Source of the DNA: Agromyces aureus | GTDB taxonomy: Bacteria > Actinomycetota > Actinomycetes > Actinomycetales > Microbacteriaceae | Assembly: GCF_001660485.1 (NCBI RefSeq) | Contig: NZ_CP013979.1 | Location: forward strand, 682,001 to 746,000 | Direction of reading: 5' to 3' | Length of the DNA stretch: 64,000 nt | Shown here: in pieces, positions 7,583 through 15,393 of the stretch | Layout of the letters: every line of letters begins with the position of its first letter | Position numbering within the stretch: position 1 is the first letter of the stretch | Translations under genes and position numbers: made by a program | Notes under the pieces: generated by a model | The model's input: only the letters and a program-made list of their open reading frames with translations | Databases searched by the model: none | Told to the model about the DNA's origin: nothing

Positions 7583-9163
7583 TCAGTGGTTCTGGGGGAA
7601 GCCGAGGTTGATGCCGGTGTGCGCGGAGTCGTTGCGGGTGGCCGGGTCGAGCCAGCGGGCCGTGATGGCCTTCTCGCGGGTGAAGAAGTCGAAGCCGTGC
7701 ACGCCGTAGGCCTTCGCGTCGCCGAACAGCGACTGCTTCCATCCGCCGAACGAGTGGTAGGCGACGGGCACGGGGATCGGCACGTTGATACCGATCATGC
7801 CGACCTGGACCTCGTTCTGGAAGCGGCGGGCCGCGCCGCCGTCGTTCGTGAAGATGGCCGTGCCGTTGCCGAACTGGCCCGAGTTGATGAGGTCGAGGCC
7901 TTCGTCGTACGACTCGACGCGCACGACCGAGAGCACCGGGCCGAAGATCTCCTCGGTGTAGGCGCGGCTCGTGGTGGGCACGTTGTCGAGCAGGGTCGGG
8001 CCGAAGAAGAAGCCGTCCTCGTGGCCCTCGACCGTGAGGCTGCGGCCGTCGACGACGACCGTCGCACCGTCGGCCTCGGCGATGTCGACGTAGCTCGACA
8101 CCTTGTCGCGGTGCACGTCGGTGATCAGCGGGCCCATGTCGGGCTCGACGCGCGTGCCGTCGCCGGCCTCGACGCCGGCGCCGTTGCCGATCTTCAGCTT
8201 CGCGATGCGCTCGGAGATCTTGGCGATGAGCTCGTCGGCGACGGGCTCGACGGCCAGCACGACCGAGATCGCCATGCAGCGCTCGCCCGCGGCGCCGTAC
8301 CCGGCGTTGACGGCCGAGTCGGCGACGAGGTCGAGGTCGGCGTCGGGCAGCACGAGCATGTGGTTCTTCGCACCGCCGAGCGCCTGGACGCGCTTGCCGT
8401 GCTTCGAGGCGGTCTCGTAGATGTACTGCGCGATCGGCGTCGAGCCGACGAACGAGATCGACTGCACGAGCGGGCTCGTGAGCAGTCCGTCGACGGCGAG
8501 CTTGTCGCCCTGCAGCACGGTGAACACACCGTCGGGCAGGCCTGCCTCGCGCCAGAGTTCGGCGATCCAGAGCGCGGCCGACGGGTCCTTCTCACTGGGC
8601 TTGAGCACGACGGCGTTGCCCGCGGCGATCGCGATCGGGAAGAACCACATCGGCACCATGGCCGGGAAGTTGAACGGGCTGATGATGCCGACCACGCCGA
8701 GCGGCTGCTTGATCGAGTACACGTCGATGCCCGACGAGGCGTTCTCGCTGAACGCGCCCTTGATCAGGTGCGGGAACCCGGTCGCGAGCTCGACGACCTC
8801 CTGGCCGCGGAGGATCTCGCCCATCGCGTCGGAGACGACCTTGCCGTGCTCGGCGGTGATGATCTGCGCGAGCTCGCCCTTGCGCGAGTTCAGCAGCTCG
8901 CGGAACGCGAACATCACGGTCTGACGCTTCGCGATCGAGTAGCCGCTCCAGACCTGGAACCCGGCGTGCGCCGACGCGATCGCCGCATCGATCTCGGCCT
9001 GGTCGGCCAGCGCGACCTGCGCCCGCACGGCGCCTGTCGCGGGGTTGTACACCGGGGCCGTGCGGCCCGACGTCGAGGCGCGCACTGCGCCGTCGACCCA
9101 GTGCCCGATGGCGGGCAGGTCGGACGTCGAGGTGGTCGACGGGGCGGTCTCGGTGATGCTCAT
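7583..9163 (-). CDS. mmsA: CoA-acylating methylmalonate-semialdehyde dehydrogenase
   Basis: A 526-residue aldehyde dehydrogenase of the MmsA/IolA branch. It uses NAD and CoA to turn methylmalonate (or malonate) semialdehyde into propionyl-CoA (acetyl-CoA) plus CO2. Subfamily signs are HWVDGAV at the start, PFNFPAMVPMWFFPIAIA in the cofactor domain, QALGGAKNHM and the catalytic Cys in GERCMAIS, and VPIPVPVAYHSFGGWKQS near the end. The ATG at 9163 follows AAAGGGAACC. It heads an operon with the aminotransferase and is divergent from the PucR regulator gene, 112 bp away, which probably controls it. The length is slightly above the usual 500 because of a Thr/Ser-rich start. Confidence 0.93.
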   Translation of the reverse strand: MSITETAPSTTSTSDLPAIGHWVDGAVRASTSGRTAPVYNPATGAVRAQVALADQAEIDAAIASAHAGFQVWSGYSIAKRQTVMFAFRELLNSRKGELAQIITAEHGKVVSDAMGEILRGQEVVELATGFPHLIKGAFSENASSGIDVYSIKQPLGVVGIISPFNFPAMVPMWFFPIAIAAGNAVVLKPSEKDPSAALWIAELWREAGLPDGVFTVLQGDKLAVDGLLTSPLVQSISFVGSTPIAQYIYETASKHGKRVQALGGAKNHMLVLPDADLDLVADSAVNAGYGAAGERCMAISVVLAVEPVADELIAKISERIAKLKIGNGAGVEAGDGTRVEPDMGPLITDVHRDKVSSYVDIAEADGATVVVDGRSLTVEGHEDGFFFGPTLLDNVPTTSRAYTEEIFGPVLSVVRVESYDEGLDLINSGQFGNGTAIFTNDGGAARRFQNEVQVGMIGINVPIPVPVAYHSFGGWKQSLFGDAKAYGVHGFDFFTREKAITARWLDPATRNDSAHTGINLGFPQNH

Positions 9164-9218
9164 AGGTGGTTCCCTTTGCTGAGGACGGCGGTGAGTTCGC
9201 ACCGAGTCGGACAGAATG

Positions 9219-9230
9219 ACCGACGTCGGT
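9219..9230. promoter_or_regulatory. Palindrome in mmsA-pucR divergent promoter region
   Basis: Perfect 12-bp palindrome ACCGACGTCGGT in the 112-bp gap between the divergent dehydrogenase and PucR genes; one more T-A pair exists at 9217/9232. Its position suits an operator shared by both promoters. Binding by PucR is inferred from context only. Confidence 0.5.
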
Positions 9231-9275
9231 TAGGCTTCTGATCTCAAGTCTGACAGAGCAGGTGAGGCGAGACCG

Positions 9276-10919
9276 ATGCCAGAACGTCGCGAAGACGCAG
9301 CGATCCGAACAGACCGTCCGGCGGTCTCGGCGACCTCGGCGGCCGATGGAGGGCTGCCCACCGTGCGCGAGATCCTGACCCTGCCCGCCGTCGCGAACGG
9401 CGTGCCGGAGGTGCTCGCGGTCGACGAGCTGCTCGACGCGAGGGTGCGCTGGGTGCACGTCTCCGACAGCGGCGGCGTCGCCCGCCTGCTCGACGGCGGC
9501 GAGCTGCTGCTCTCGACGGGGTCGGGCTGGCCCACCGAGCCGGCCGAGCTCGATGCGTTCATCGCCGGCCTCGTCGAGGCCGGGCTCTCCGGCCTCGTGC
9601 TCGAGCTGGGCGTGCACTACCGCTACGTGCCGGCCGTGGTCGAGCGTTCGGCGCGCGAGCACGGCCTCGCGCTCGTGGTGCTCCACCGCGAAGTGAAGTT
9701 CGTCGCGCTCACCGAGGCCGTGCACAGTCGCATCATCTCGGAGCAGACGACCGCGCTCCGGGCGCGTGACGAGGTGCGCGAGCGGTTCACGGCGCTGAGC
9801 CTGCGCGGCTCGCCTGCGGACTTCATCGTGCACCAGCTCGCGCAGACGCTCGGTTCGGCGGTGGTGCTCGAGAACCTCGCCCACGAGGTCGTCGCGGCCG
9901 AGGTGCCGCCAGCCGACGAGGCCGAGCTGTTCGCCGACTGGGAGGCGCGCTCGCGGTTCGAGCACCGACGCGGCGGCATCGGCGAGTGGCTCATCGTGCC
10001 CGTCGAGGCGCGCGGCACGAGATGGGGTCACCTCATCGCGCTGCCGGGTCCGGTGCATCCGGCCGGTCGCACGAGCGTGCTCGAGCAGGGCGCGATCGCG
10101 CTCGCGCTGGGGCGTCTCGCCGACGGCCCGAGCGACGAATGGACGCGGATCGGCCGCCAGCGCCTGGTCGACGGCCTGCTCGCCGGGCGATTCGCGGGCG
10201 TCGCGGGCGCCGCGGCGCGGGTCGCCGCGGCCGGTCTGCCGATCGAGGGGGCGGTGCTCCACGGCATGGTCGCATCGGGGGCCCCGGTCGCTTCGGGAGT
10301 GGCGGATGCCGCGGCGCGGGCGTTCGCCGGCCGCGCGATCGACGGTGCCGCGAACGCCGCAGGCTCGTCGACCTCGGCTCGCATCGTGCTGGTCTCGGCG
10401 CCCAAGGCGTTGACCGAGGCGCAGGTGCAGGCGTTCGCCCTCGCCCTCGTCGGTGGAGACCGGGCCGCGGCGGAGCGGCTCGTGCTCTCGATCGGTGCTC
10501 CCGCCACGGGACTCGAGGGCGCGCTCGGTTCGGTGCAGGAGGCGATCGACCTCGCCCGCGGCCCCCGCCCGCGTGGCGCACGCGGACTCGTCGTGCGCCG
10601 CGGCGACGACCGCCCGCTCATCCGGCTCGTCACCTCGCTGCGTGACGACCCCCGCCTGCTGCAGCACAGCGAGCGCATGCTGGCCCCGCTCATCGAGTAC
10701 GACCTCGCGCGCGACGGCGACCTGCTGAGCGTGCTCGGAGCGATGCTCGCGCACCCCGGCAATCGCACCGCGGCGGCCGGGGCCTCGCACCTGTCCCGGT
10801 CGGTGTTCTACCAGCGCATCTCCCTCATCGGCGACCTGCTCGACGTCGACCTCGACGACGGCGAGGTGCTCACGGCGCTGCACCTGGCGTTGCTCGTGCG
10901 GCGCAGCGCCGCGCACTGA
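9276..10919 (+). CDS. PucR family transcriptional regulator
   Basis: A 547-residue regulator. The N-terminal PucR domain (from about residue 28, PTVREILTLPAV, to about 150) is followed by a GGDEF-like middle region and a C-terminal helix-turn-helix (about residues 470-545, with LLSVLGAMLAHPGN and HLSRSVFYQRISLI). PucR regulators respond to purine, allantoin, amino-acid or polyamine catabolites and often sit beside the genes they control. This one is divergent from the dehydrogenase-aminotransferase operon and probably induces it. The reading frame is intact, and the start at ATG 9276 follows GTGAGGCGAG. Confidence 0.9.
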   Translation: MPERREDAAIRTDRPAVSATSAADGGLPTVREILTLPAVANGVPEVLAVDELLDARVRWVHVSDSGGVARLLDGGELLLSTGSGWPTEPAELDAFIAGLVEAGLSGLVLELGVHYRYVPAVVERSAREHGLALVVLHREVKFVALTEAVHSRIISEQTTALRARDEVRERFTALSLRGSPADFIVHQLAQTLGSAVVLENLAHEVVAAEVPPADEAELFADWEARSRFEHRRGGIGEWLIVPVEARGTRWGHLIALPGPVHPAGRTSVLEQGAIALALGRLADGPSDEWTRIGRQRLVDGLLAGRFAGVAGAAARVAAAGLPIEGAVLHGMVASGAPVASGVADAAARAFAGRAIDGAANAAGSSTSARIVLVSAPKALTEAQVQAFALALVGGDRAAAERLVLSIGAPATGLEGALGSVQEAIDLARGPRPRGARGLVVRRGDDRPLIRLVTSLRDDPRLLQHSERMLAPLIEYDLARDGDLLSVLGAMLAHPGNRTAAAGASHLSRSVFYQRISLIGDLLDVDLDDGEVLTALHLALLVRRSAAH

Positions 10920-10935
10920 CGGGCGCCGGCGGGCC

Positions 10936-10996
10936 CGGGCGCTCACGGGCCGACGCGCGCTGACGCCGGCCGGCGCGGGCGCTCACGGGCCGACGC
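10936..10996 (+). repeat. Two-copy direct repeat, 21 bp, period 40
   Basis: A 21-bp sequence beginning CGGGCGCTCACGGGCC occurs at 10936-10956 and again at 10976-10996, just after the PucR gene stop. The surrounding 60 bp are GC-only and low in complexity. No gene or hairpin of convincing strength is seen. Confidence 0.6.
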
Positions 10997-11021
10997 CGTG
11001 CTGCGGCATCCGAAGTTCGTT

Positions 11022-11056
11022 ACTTGCTATTGACAAGTTCACTTGCAAAGAGCAAG
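11022..11056 (+). promoter_or_regulatory. Promoter with two dyads, probable HxlR operator
   Basis: This unusually AT-rich stretch holds a TTGACA -35-like hexamer at 11030-11035 and two dyads: CTTG-N7-CAAG (11023-11037) and CTTGC-AAAGA-GCAAG (11042-11056). ACTTGC also recurs directly at 11022 and 11041, 19 bp apart. The dyads overlap the presumed promoter of the VOC gene at 11105. The HxlR regulator encoded just downstream (11580) is the obvious candidate to bind them. Confidence 0.6.
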
Positions 11057-11104
11057 CTAGGCGATGTCAGCACGACCAGACCAAACGATCTCCCGGAGGC
11101 GATC

Positions 11105-11569
11105 ATGACCGCGACCAGCATCTTCGTGAACTTTCCCACCACCGACCTCGACCGCGCGAAGGCGTTCTACGAGGCCCTCGGGTTCAGCATCAACCCGAAC
11201 TTCACCGACGACAACGCCGCCTGCGTCGTGCTCAGCGACACCATCTACTTCATGGTGCTGAAGCGCGAATACCTCGCGACCTTCACCGACAAGCAGATCA
11301 TCGATCCCAAGACGCACGCGCAGATGTCGATCGCGCTGAGCCGCGACTCGCGCGACGAGGTCGACGAGGTGCTCGCGAAGGGCCTCGCTGCCGGCGGCAC
11401 CGAGCCGCGCGAGGCGCAGGACTACGGCTTCATGTATGCGCGCGACCTCGACGACCCCGACGGCAACAACCTCTCGTTCGTCTTCATGGAGGCCGCGGCC
11501 GCCGAGAGCGGACCCGAGGCGTACCTGGCCGAGCAGGCCGCGGCCGAGCCGACGACCGCGACGGCCTAG
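11105..11569 (+). CDS. VOC family protein (glyoxalase/extradiol fold)
   Basis: A 154-residue protein with the vicinal-oxygen-chelate pattern: FVNFPTTDLDRAKAFYEALGF at the start, MVLKREYLATF in the middle and DYGFMYARDLDDPDGNNLSF toward the end. ATG 11105 follows CCCGGAGG. Such small proteins are either metal-dependent enzymes acting on small reactive compounds or binding proteins; the substrate is unknown. It precedes an HxlR regulator gene by 10 bp, so the two form an operon probably controlled by that regulator through the dyads at 11022-11056. The last 25 residues are an Ala/Glu-rich tail. Confidence 0.85.
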   Translation: MTATSIFVNFPTTDLDRAKAFYEALGFSINPNFTDDNAACVVLSDTIYFMVLKREYLATFTDKQIIDPKTHAQMSIALSRDSRDEVDEVLAKGLAAGGTEPREAQDYGFMYARDLDDPDGNNLSFVFMEAAAAESGPEAYLAEQAAAEPTTATA

Positions 11570-11579
11570 TCTCGACCGC

Positions 11580-12311
11580 ATGGCGACACGCGGCACGCGA
11601 GGCTACGGCCAGTTCGGCGGAGCGGCGAGGGCGCTCGAGCGGGTCGGCGACCGATGGGCACTGCTCATCGTGCGCGACCTGCTCGTCGGCCCCCGCCGCT
11701 ACGGCGACCTCAAGGCCGGTCTCCCCCGGATCCCGACCAACATCCTGAGCGATCGGCTCAAGGAGTTGCAGGAGGCCGGGGTGCTCCGCCGTGTGCCGAC
11801 CGTGCGCGGCGGCTACGAGCTCACCCCGCTCGGGCGCGACCTCGAACCCGTCATCACGGCCCTCGAGCGCTGGGGCTGGGCCGTGCTCGGCGAACCCGCC
11901 GACGACGAGACCGTCAGCGCCGACTCGCTCGCGTTCGCGCTGCGCGCCGCCTTCCGAGCGGATGCCGCGGCCGCCCTCCCGCCGACCGAGTACGTGCTGC
12001 ACGTCGGCGCCGTCTCCCTGTCGGCGATCGTCGTCGGCGGCACGCTCGACGTGGTGCCCGTGGGCGCCGGAGCGCTGCCGCAACCGCGACGTCGATCGGC
12101 GATGGAGCCCGTGCCGTCGGGCGTGCTCGAACTCGAAGTGCAGCCGCGTGCGCTCGCCGGACTGCTCTCGGGGGAGCCGCGGGGCGAGCGCGGCGCCGGC
12201 GGCCTCACGGTCGTCTCGGGCGGCGACGAGCTGCTCGAACGGTTCGGCGTCACGTTCCGCATCGAGCCGGGCACGCCGACGACGGATGCCGAGGCGGCCG
12301 TCGCGGCGTAG
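11580..12311 (+). CDS. HxlR family transcriptional regulator with C-terminal extension
   Basis: A 243-residue protein. Residues 5-100 are an HxlR winged helix (ALERVGDRWALLIVRDLLVGP, then LPRIPTNILSDRLKELQEAGVL and YELTPLGRDL). The remaining 140 residues form an Ala/Val-rich domain of the sterol-carrier-like type often fused to HxlR in actinobacteria. Members commonly sense redox-active or aldehyde compounds. It lies 10 bp after the VOC gene and probably regulates that operon. The extension could bind a hydrophobic ligand; this is inference. Confidence 0.85.
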   Translation: MATRGTRGYGQFGGAARALERVGDRWALLIVRDLLVGPRRYGDLKAGLPRIPTNILSDRLKELQEAGVLRRVPTVRGGYELTPLGRDLEPVITALERWGWAVLGEPADDETVSADSLAFALRAAFRADAAAALPPTEYVLHVGAVSLSAIVVGGTLDVVPVGAGALPQPRRRSAMEPVPSGVLELEVQPRALAGLLSGEPRGERGAGGLTVVSGGDELLERFGVTFRIEPGTPTTDAEAAVAA

Positions 12312-12312
12312 G

Positions 12313-12340
12313 CGGAGGCTCGTTACCGGAGGCTCGTTAC
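12313..12340 (+). repeat. 14-bp tandem repeat, two copies
   Basis: CGGAGGCTCGTTAC is present twice head to tail (12313-12326, 12327-12340), immediately after the HxlR gene stop. It looks like a recent local duplication; no function is seen. Confidence 0.75.
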
Positions 12341-12435
12341 CGGATCGGAACGAGGCGGTCTGGTCGCCGCCGGTGGGTGCTCAGTATCCTGATGATCCTC
12401 GGACTCGCCGAGCCTGATTCGGAAGCAGCCCGAAG

Positions 12436-13059
12436 ATGCGCATCCACCCCGCTCGGATCCTCGGCGCCGCGGTCGTCGTGTTGACGCTCGCGGGGTGTGC
12501 CCCGACTGCTGGGGCCGACCCGGCACCCTCGCCGACGCCGTCGGCGGCGCCCGTCGAGACGCCGAGCGAGACGCCGACGCCGATGCCCGAGCCGGTCGTC
12601 ATCGACCCCGCCGACGTCTCGACCTGGGTCATCTCCGGCCAGGGCATCGGGCCGCTCACCCGCGGGGCTGCGTACCCCGACGTGATCGCACCCCTGACCT
12701 CGTACACGGCCGATGAGTGGTGCCCGGGCATCGTCGGGCTGGTGGGCGAGGACGCCCCGGGCTTCACCTTGGCGCTGAACGACGACCGCACGGTCCGGGC
12801 ACTGTGGGTCTCGTCCGCCGTCGACCCGGCGCTTCCGGTTCCGGCGACCGAGTCGGGAATCCGGGTGGGGTCCACGAAGGCGGAGCTCGACGCGGCGTAC
12901 CCCGCACTGGAGGTCGCCGGCCAGATCGCCCAGGAGACGTTCGTCTTTGCGGCCGGTGACGACGTGAACGGCTGGGTCGACTTCACGGTGATCGGCGACG
13001 AGGTCTCGATGATCGGCGTCTCGAGCACGCCGATCGCGCCGAAGGAACTCTGCGGCTGA
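12436..13059 (+). CDS. Hypothetical lipoprotein
   Basis: A 207-residue exported protein. The signal ends in the lipobox LAGC (Cys21), followed by a Pro/Thr/Glu-rich spacer (about residues 24-53) that would hold the domain away from the membrane. The globular part (from about 58, VSTWVISGQGIGPLTRGAAY) contains two cysteines (DEWCPG and the final ELCG) that could form a disulphide. No family is recognised. The final codons and stop are the first unit of a 13-bp tandem repeat, so its C-terminus has probably been shaped by repeat change. Confidence 0.75.
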   Translation: MRIHPARILGAAVVVLTLAGCAPTAGADPAPSPTPSAAPVETPSETPTPMPEPVVIDPADVSTWVISGQGIGPLTRGAAYPDVIAPLTSYTADEWCPGIVGLVGEDAPGFTLALNDDRTVRALWVSSAVDPALPVPATESGIRVGSTKAELDAAYPALEVAGQIAQETFVFAAGDDVNGWVDFTVIGDEVSMIGVSSTPIAPKELCG

Positions 13060-13097
13060 ACTCTGCCGCCGAACTCAGCCGCCGAACTCTGCGGCTG
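13045..13097 (+). repeat. 13-bp tandem repeat x4 spanning a stop codon
   Basis: Four consecutive 13-bp units begin GAACTC at 13045, 13058, 13071 and 13084 (variants GAACTCTGCGGCT, GAACTCTGCCGCC, GAACTCAGCCGCC, GAACTCTGCGGCT). The first unit encodes the end of the lipoprotein, with TGA at 13057-13059. The last units form an inverted repeat, CAGCCGC (13076-13082) with GCGGCTG (13091-13097), that could act as a terminator. Confidence 0.8.
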
Positions 13098-13126
13098 GGC
13101 TCGGAGCGCCCGTCAGCGCGGTCGCG

Positions 13127-13492
13127 TCAGGCGCGGCTGCGCGTGGCGACCGCGCCGACCTCGACGAGGATCGCGGGGTCGACGAAGGGCATCGCGTGCG
13201 TGAGCGTGAACGCCGGGCGGATCTCGGCGTAGACCTCGCCGTGCGCGCGGGCCGCCTCCTCCCAGTTGGCGAAGTCGCTGACGGCGAGACGGCTGTGCAC
13301 GACATCCTCGAGCGAGAAGCCGTGCTCCACGAGCACCGACTCGATGGTCGCGAGTGCCGTTCGCGTCTGCGCGTAGAGGTCGTCGCCCGCGCCGGCGGTC
13401 TCGGAGATGTGGATGGTGTCGTCGACGACGACCGCCCGCGAGTAGCCGATCCGGGTCTCCCAGGGCGATCCGGTGGTGACGAGCTTGCGCAT
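13127..13492 (-). CDS. RidA family protein
   Basis: A 121-residue member of the RidA/YjgF family, trimeric enzymes that hydrolyse reactive enamine/imine intermediates made by PLP enzymes and amine oxidases. Visible features are YSRAVVVDDTIHIS near the start, LATIESVLVEHGFSLEDVV and the C-terminal RPAFTLTHAMPFVDPAILVEVGAVA with the conserved Arg. Its neighbours are amine-oxidising and aldehyde-oxidising enzymes, where imine clearance makes sense. It is monocistronic; a hairpin at 13563-13610 separates it from the dehydrogenase upstream. Confidence 0.88.
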   Translation of the reverse strand: MRKLVTTGSPWETRIGYSRAVVVDDTIHISETAGAGDDLYAQTRTALATIESVLVEHGFSLEDVVHSRLAVSDFANWEEAARAHGEVYAEIRPAFTLTHAMPFVDPAILVEVGAVATRSRA

Positions 13493-13562
13493 GGCGGTGC
13501 TTCCTGACTGTTCGGGGGTGGTCCGTCCACTTCTACCGGTGCAGGATGCCGCGTGCAACACA

Positions 13563-13610
13563 CGTGACCCCGTGCGACGCGTGACTCCGTGCGACCGGCA
13601 CGGGGTCACG
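13563..13610 (-). terminator. Hairpin terminator after succinate-semialdehyde dehydrogenase gene
   Basis: Perfect 13-bp arms, CGTGACCCCGTGC (13563-13575) and its complement at 13598-13610, separated by 22 nt. It lies 10 bp beyond the dehydrogenase stop and 70 bp before the RidA start, on the minus strand. Confidence 0.65.
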
Positions 13611-13619
13611 CGTTGCCGT

Positions 13620-14996
13620 CTACTTCGCGACGAACGAGAGGCGGCGGTTCGCGAACTCGCCGATGCCGATGGGGCCCATCTCGCGCCCGAACCCGGAGCG
13701 CTTGACACCGCCGAACGGCAGTTCGGCGGCTTCGGCGGCGATGGTGTTGACGTGCGTCATGCCGACGTCGAGCCGAGAGGCGATCCGTGCGGCGCGGGCC
13801 TCGTCGGTCGAGAAGACGGAGCCGCCGAGGCCGAAGGGGCTGTCGTTGGCGAGGTCGAGCGCCTCCTCGTCGCTGAAGACGCGGTAGACCGTCGCAACGG
13901 GGCCGAACATCTCCTCGCGGTAGGACTCGGAGTCGCGCGGAACGCCGGTCAGCACAGCAGGCGAGTAGTACGCGCCCGGCCCTTCGGAAAGCACGCCGCC
14001 GACCTCGAGCGTCGCGCCGGCGGCGACGGCCTTCTGCACCTGGGCGTGCACCGTCTCGGCCGCGGCGCGAGACGAGAGCGGCACGTACTGGCCGTCGCCG
14101 AGGTCGAGCTGGTCTCCGGGCTCGAGTCCCTCGGCGAGGCGGCGCAGTTCGGCGACGAACTCGTCGTAGATCTCGTCCATCACGATGAACCGCTTGTTCG
14201 AGTTGCACACCTGGCCGCCGTTGTAGACGCGGAAGTCCCATGCCGCCTTCGCGACGCCGGCGACGTCGTCGGAGTCGAGCACGACCATGGCGTCGTTGCC
14301 GCCGAGCTCGAGCACGCACTTCTTCAGGTGCCGCCCCGCGTGCTCGCCGATGATGGCTCCGGCTCGCTCGGAGCCCGTGAGCGAGACGCCCTGCACGCGC
14401 GGGTCGGCGATCATGGTCGCGATCTGGTCGTGCGACGCGAACACGTTCTGGTACCCGCCCACGGGAACGCCGGCCTCCTCCATGATCTCCTGGATCGTGA
14501 GGGCCGAACGGGCGCAGATGTCGGCGTGCTTCAGGATGATCGTGTTGCCGAGCACGAGGTTCGGGGCCGCGAACCGCGCCACCTGGTAGTACGGGAAGTT
14601 CCACGGCATCACGCCGAGCAGGGCCCCCACCGGAAGGTGCTCGATGATCGCCTTGCCGGGCACCGTGCTCGGGATCTCGTGATCGGTGATGAGGCTCGGC
14701 CCGTGCACGCCGTAGTAGTCGATGATCGACCGCGCGAACTCGACCTCGTCGAGCGACTCGGCGATCGACTTGCCCATCTCGACCGAGATGAGCCGGGCGA
14801 GTTCGTCCTTGCGCTCCTCGAACAGCTCGGCCACGCGCCGCACGGCGGCCGCGCGTTCCTGCACGCTGCGTTCGCGCCACTCGCGGTAGGCGCTGTCGGA
14901 CGCCTCGAGCGTCTGCTCGATCTGCTCGTCGGTCGCGGCCTCGAAGGTCTCGACGATCTCGCCGGTCGCGGGGTTCTGAACTCGGTACTTCGCCAT
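13620..14996 (-). CDS. gabD: NAD(P)-dependent succinate-semialdehyde-type dehydrogenase
   Basis: A 458-residue aldehyde dehydrogenase of the succinate-semialdehyde/gamma-aminobutyraldehyde group. The start MAKYRVQNPATGEIVETF, the oxyanion Asn region VMPWNFPYYQVARFAAPNL, the cofactor loop GVSLTGSERAG, the general base in LELGGNDAMVVL and the catalytic Cys in GGQVCNSNKR are all present, as is the final PFGGVKRSGFGREMG. It follows the flavoprotein oxidase and cupin genes on the same strand, in line with oxidation of the aldehyde released from (glutamyl-)putrescine or of succinate semialdehyde. ATG 14996 follows GGAAGG. The exact aldehyde is inferred. Confidence 0.85.
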   Translation of the reverse strand: MAKYRVQNPATGEIVETFEAATDEQIEQTLEASDSAYREWRERSVQERAAAVRRVAELFEERKDELARLISVEMGKSIAESLDEVEFARSIIDYYGVHGPSLITDHEIPSTVPGKAIIEHLPVGALLGVMPWNFPYYQVARFAAPNLVLGNTIILKHADICARSALTIQEIMEEAGVPVGGYQNVFASHDQIATMIADPRVQGVSLTGSERAGAIIGEHAGRHLKKCVLELGGNDAMVVLDSDDVAGVAKAAWDFRVYNGGQVCNSNKRFIVMDEIYDEFVAELRRLAEGLEPGDQLDLGDGQYVPLSSRAAAETVHAQVQKAVAAGATLEVGGVLSEGPGAYYSPAVLTGVPRDSESYREEMFGPVATVYRVFSDEEALDLANDSPFGLGGSVFSTDEARAARIASRLDVGMTHVNTIAAEAAELPFGGVKRSGFGREMGPIGIGEFANRRLSFVAK

Positions 14997-15021
14997 GTCT
15001 GTCTTCCTTCCAGTCCGCGCC

Positions 15022-15393
15022 TCAGCGCGAGATGAACACCTTGCGGAGCGTCTCGCGCACCGTCCACACCGTCGTCATGCCGGCTTCGAGCCGTGCAACC
15101 GATCCAGGCCCGAGCTCGATCGACGCGAGCGCCGGGGACTCGAACTCCACGGTCGCATCGCCCGCGAGCACGACGAACACCTCGTCGACCTCGACGTCGC
15201 GCATTGCGCCGACGGACATCTCCCAGACGCCGATCTCACCGGCCTCCGAGGCGTCGAGCGCGAGGTAGGCGGTGGTCGGGGCCCCGGCGACGACCTGATC
15301 GGCCGGGACGGGTTCGTGCGCGAGCGCGAGGCCCGCGGCATCCGTCAGCGCCCCCGCGACGAGCCGCAGCGCGTCGGCCTGCTCGCCGGTCAC
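15022..15393 (-). CDS. Cupin domain protein
   Basis: A 123-residue small beta-barrel protein. The pattern GVWEMSVGAMRDVEVDEVFVVLAGDATVEF in two pieces, then LGPGSVARLEAG and TTVWTVRETLRKVFI, is typical of the putrescine-cluster cupins (EutQ/PuuR-like). One of the usual metal-binding His positions is replaced by Val/Asp (DVEVDEVF), so metal binding is uncertain. It starts at GTG 15393, which overlaps the TGA of the oxidase by 4 bp (GTGA), implying translational coupling. It probably helps in, or senses, amine catabolism. Confidence 0.8.
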   Translation of the reverse strand: MTGEQADALRLVAGALTDAAGLALAHEPVPADQVVAGAPTTAYLALDASEAGEIGVWEMSVGAMRDVEVDEVFVVLAGDATVEFESPALASIELGPGSVARLEAGMTTVWTVRETLRKVFISR

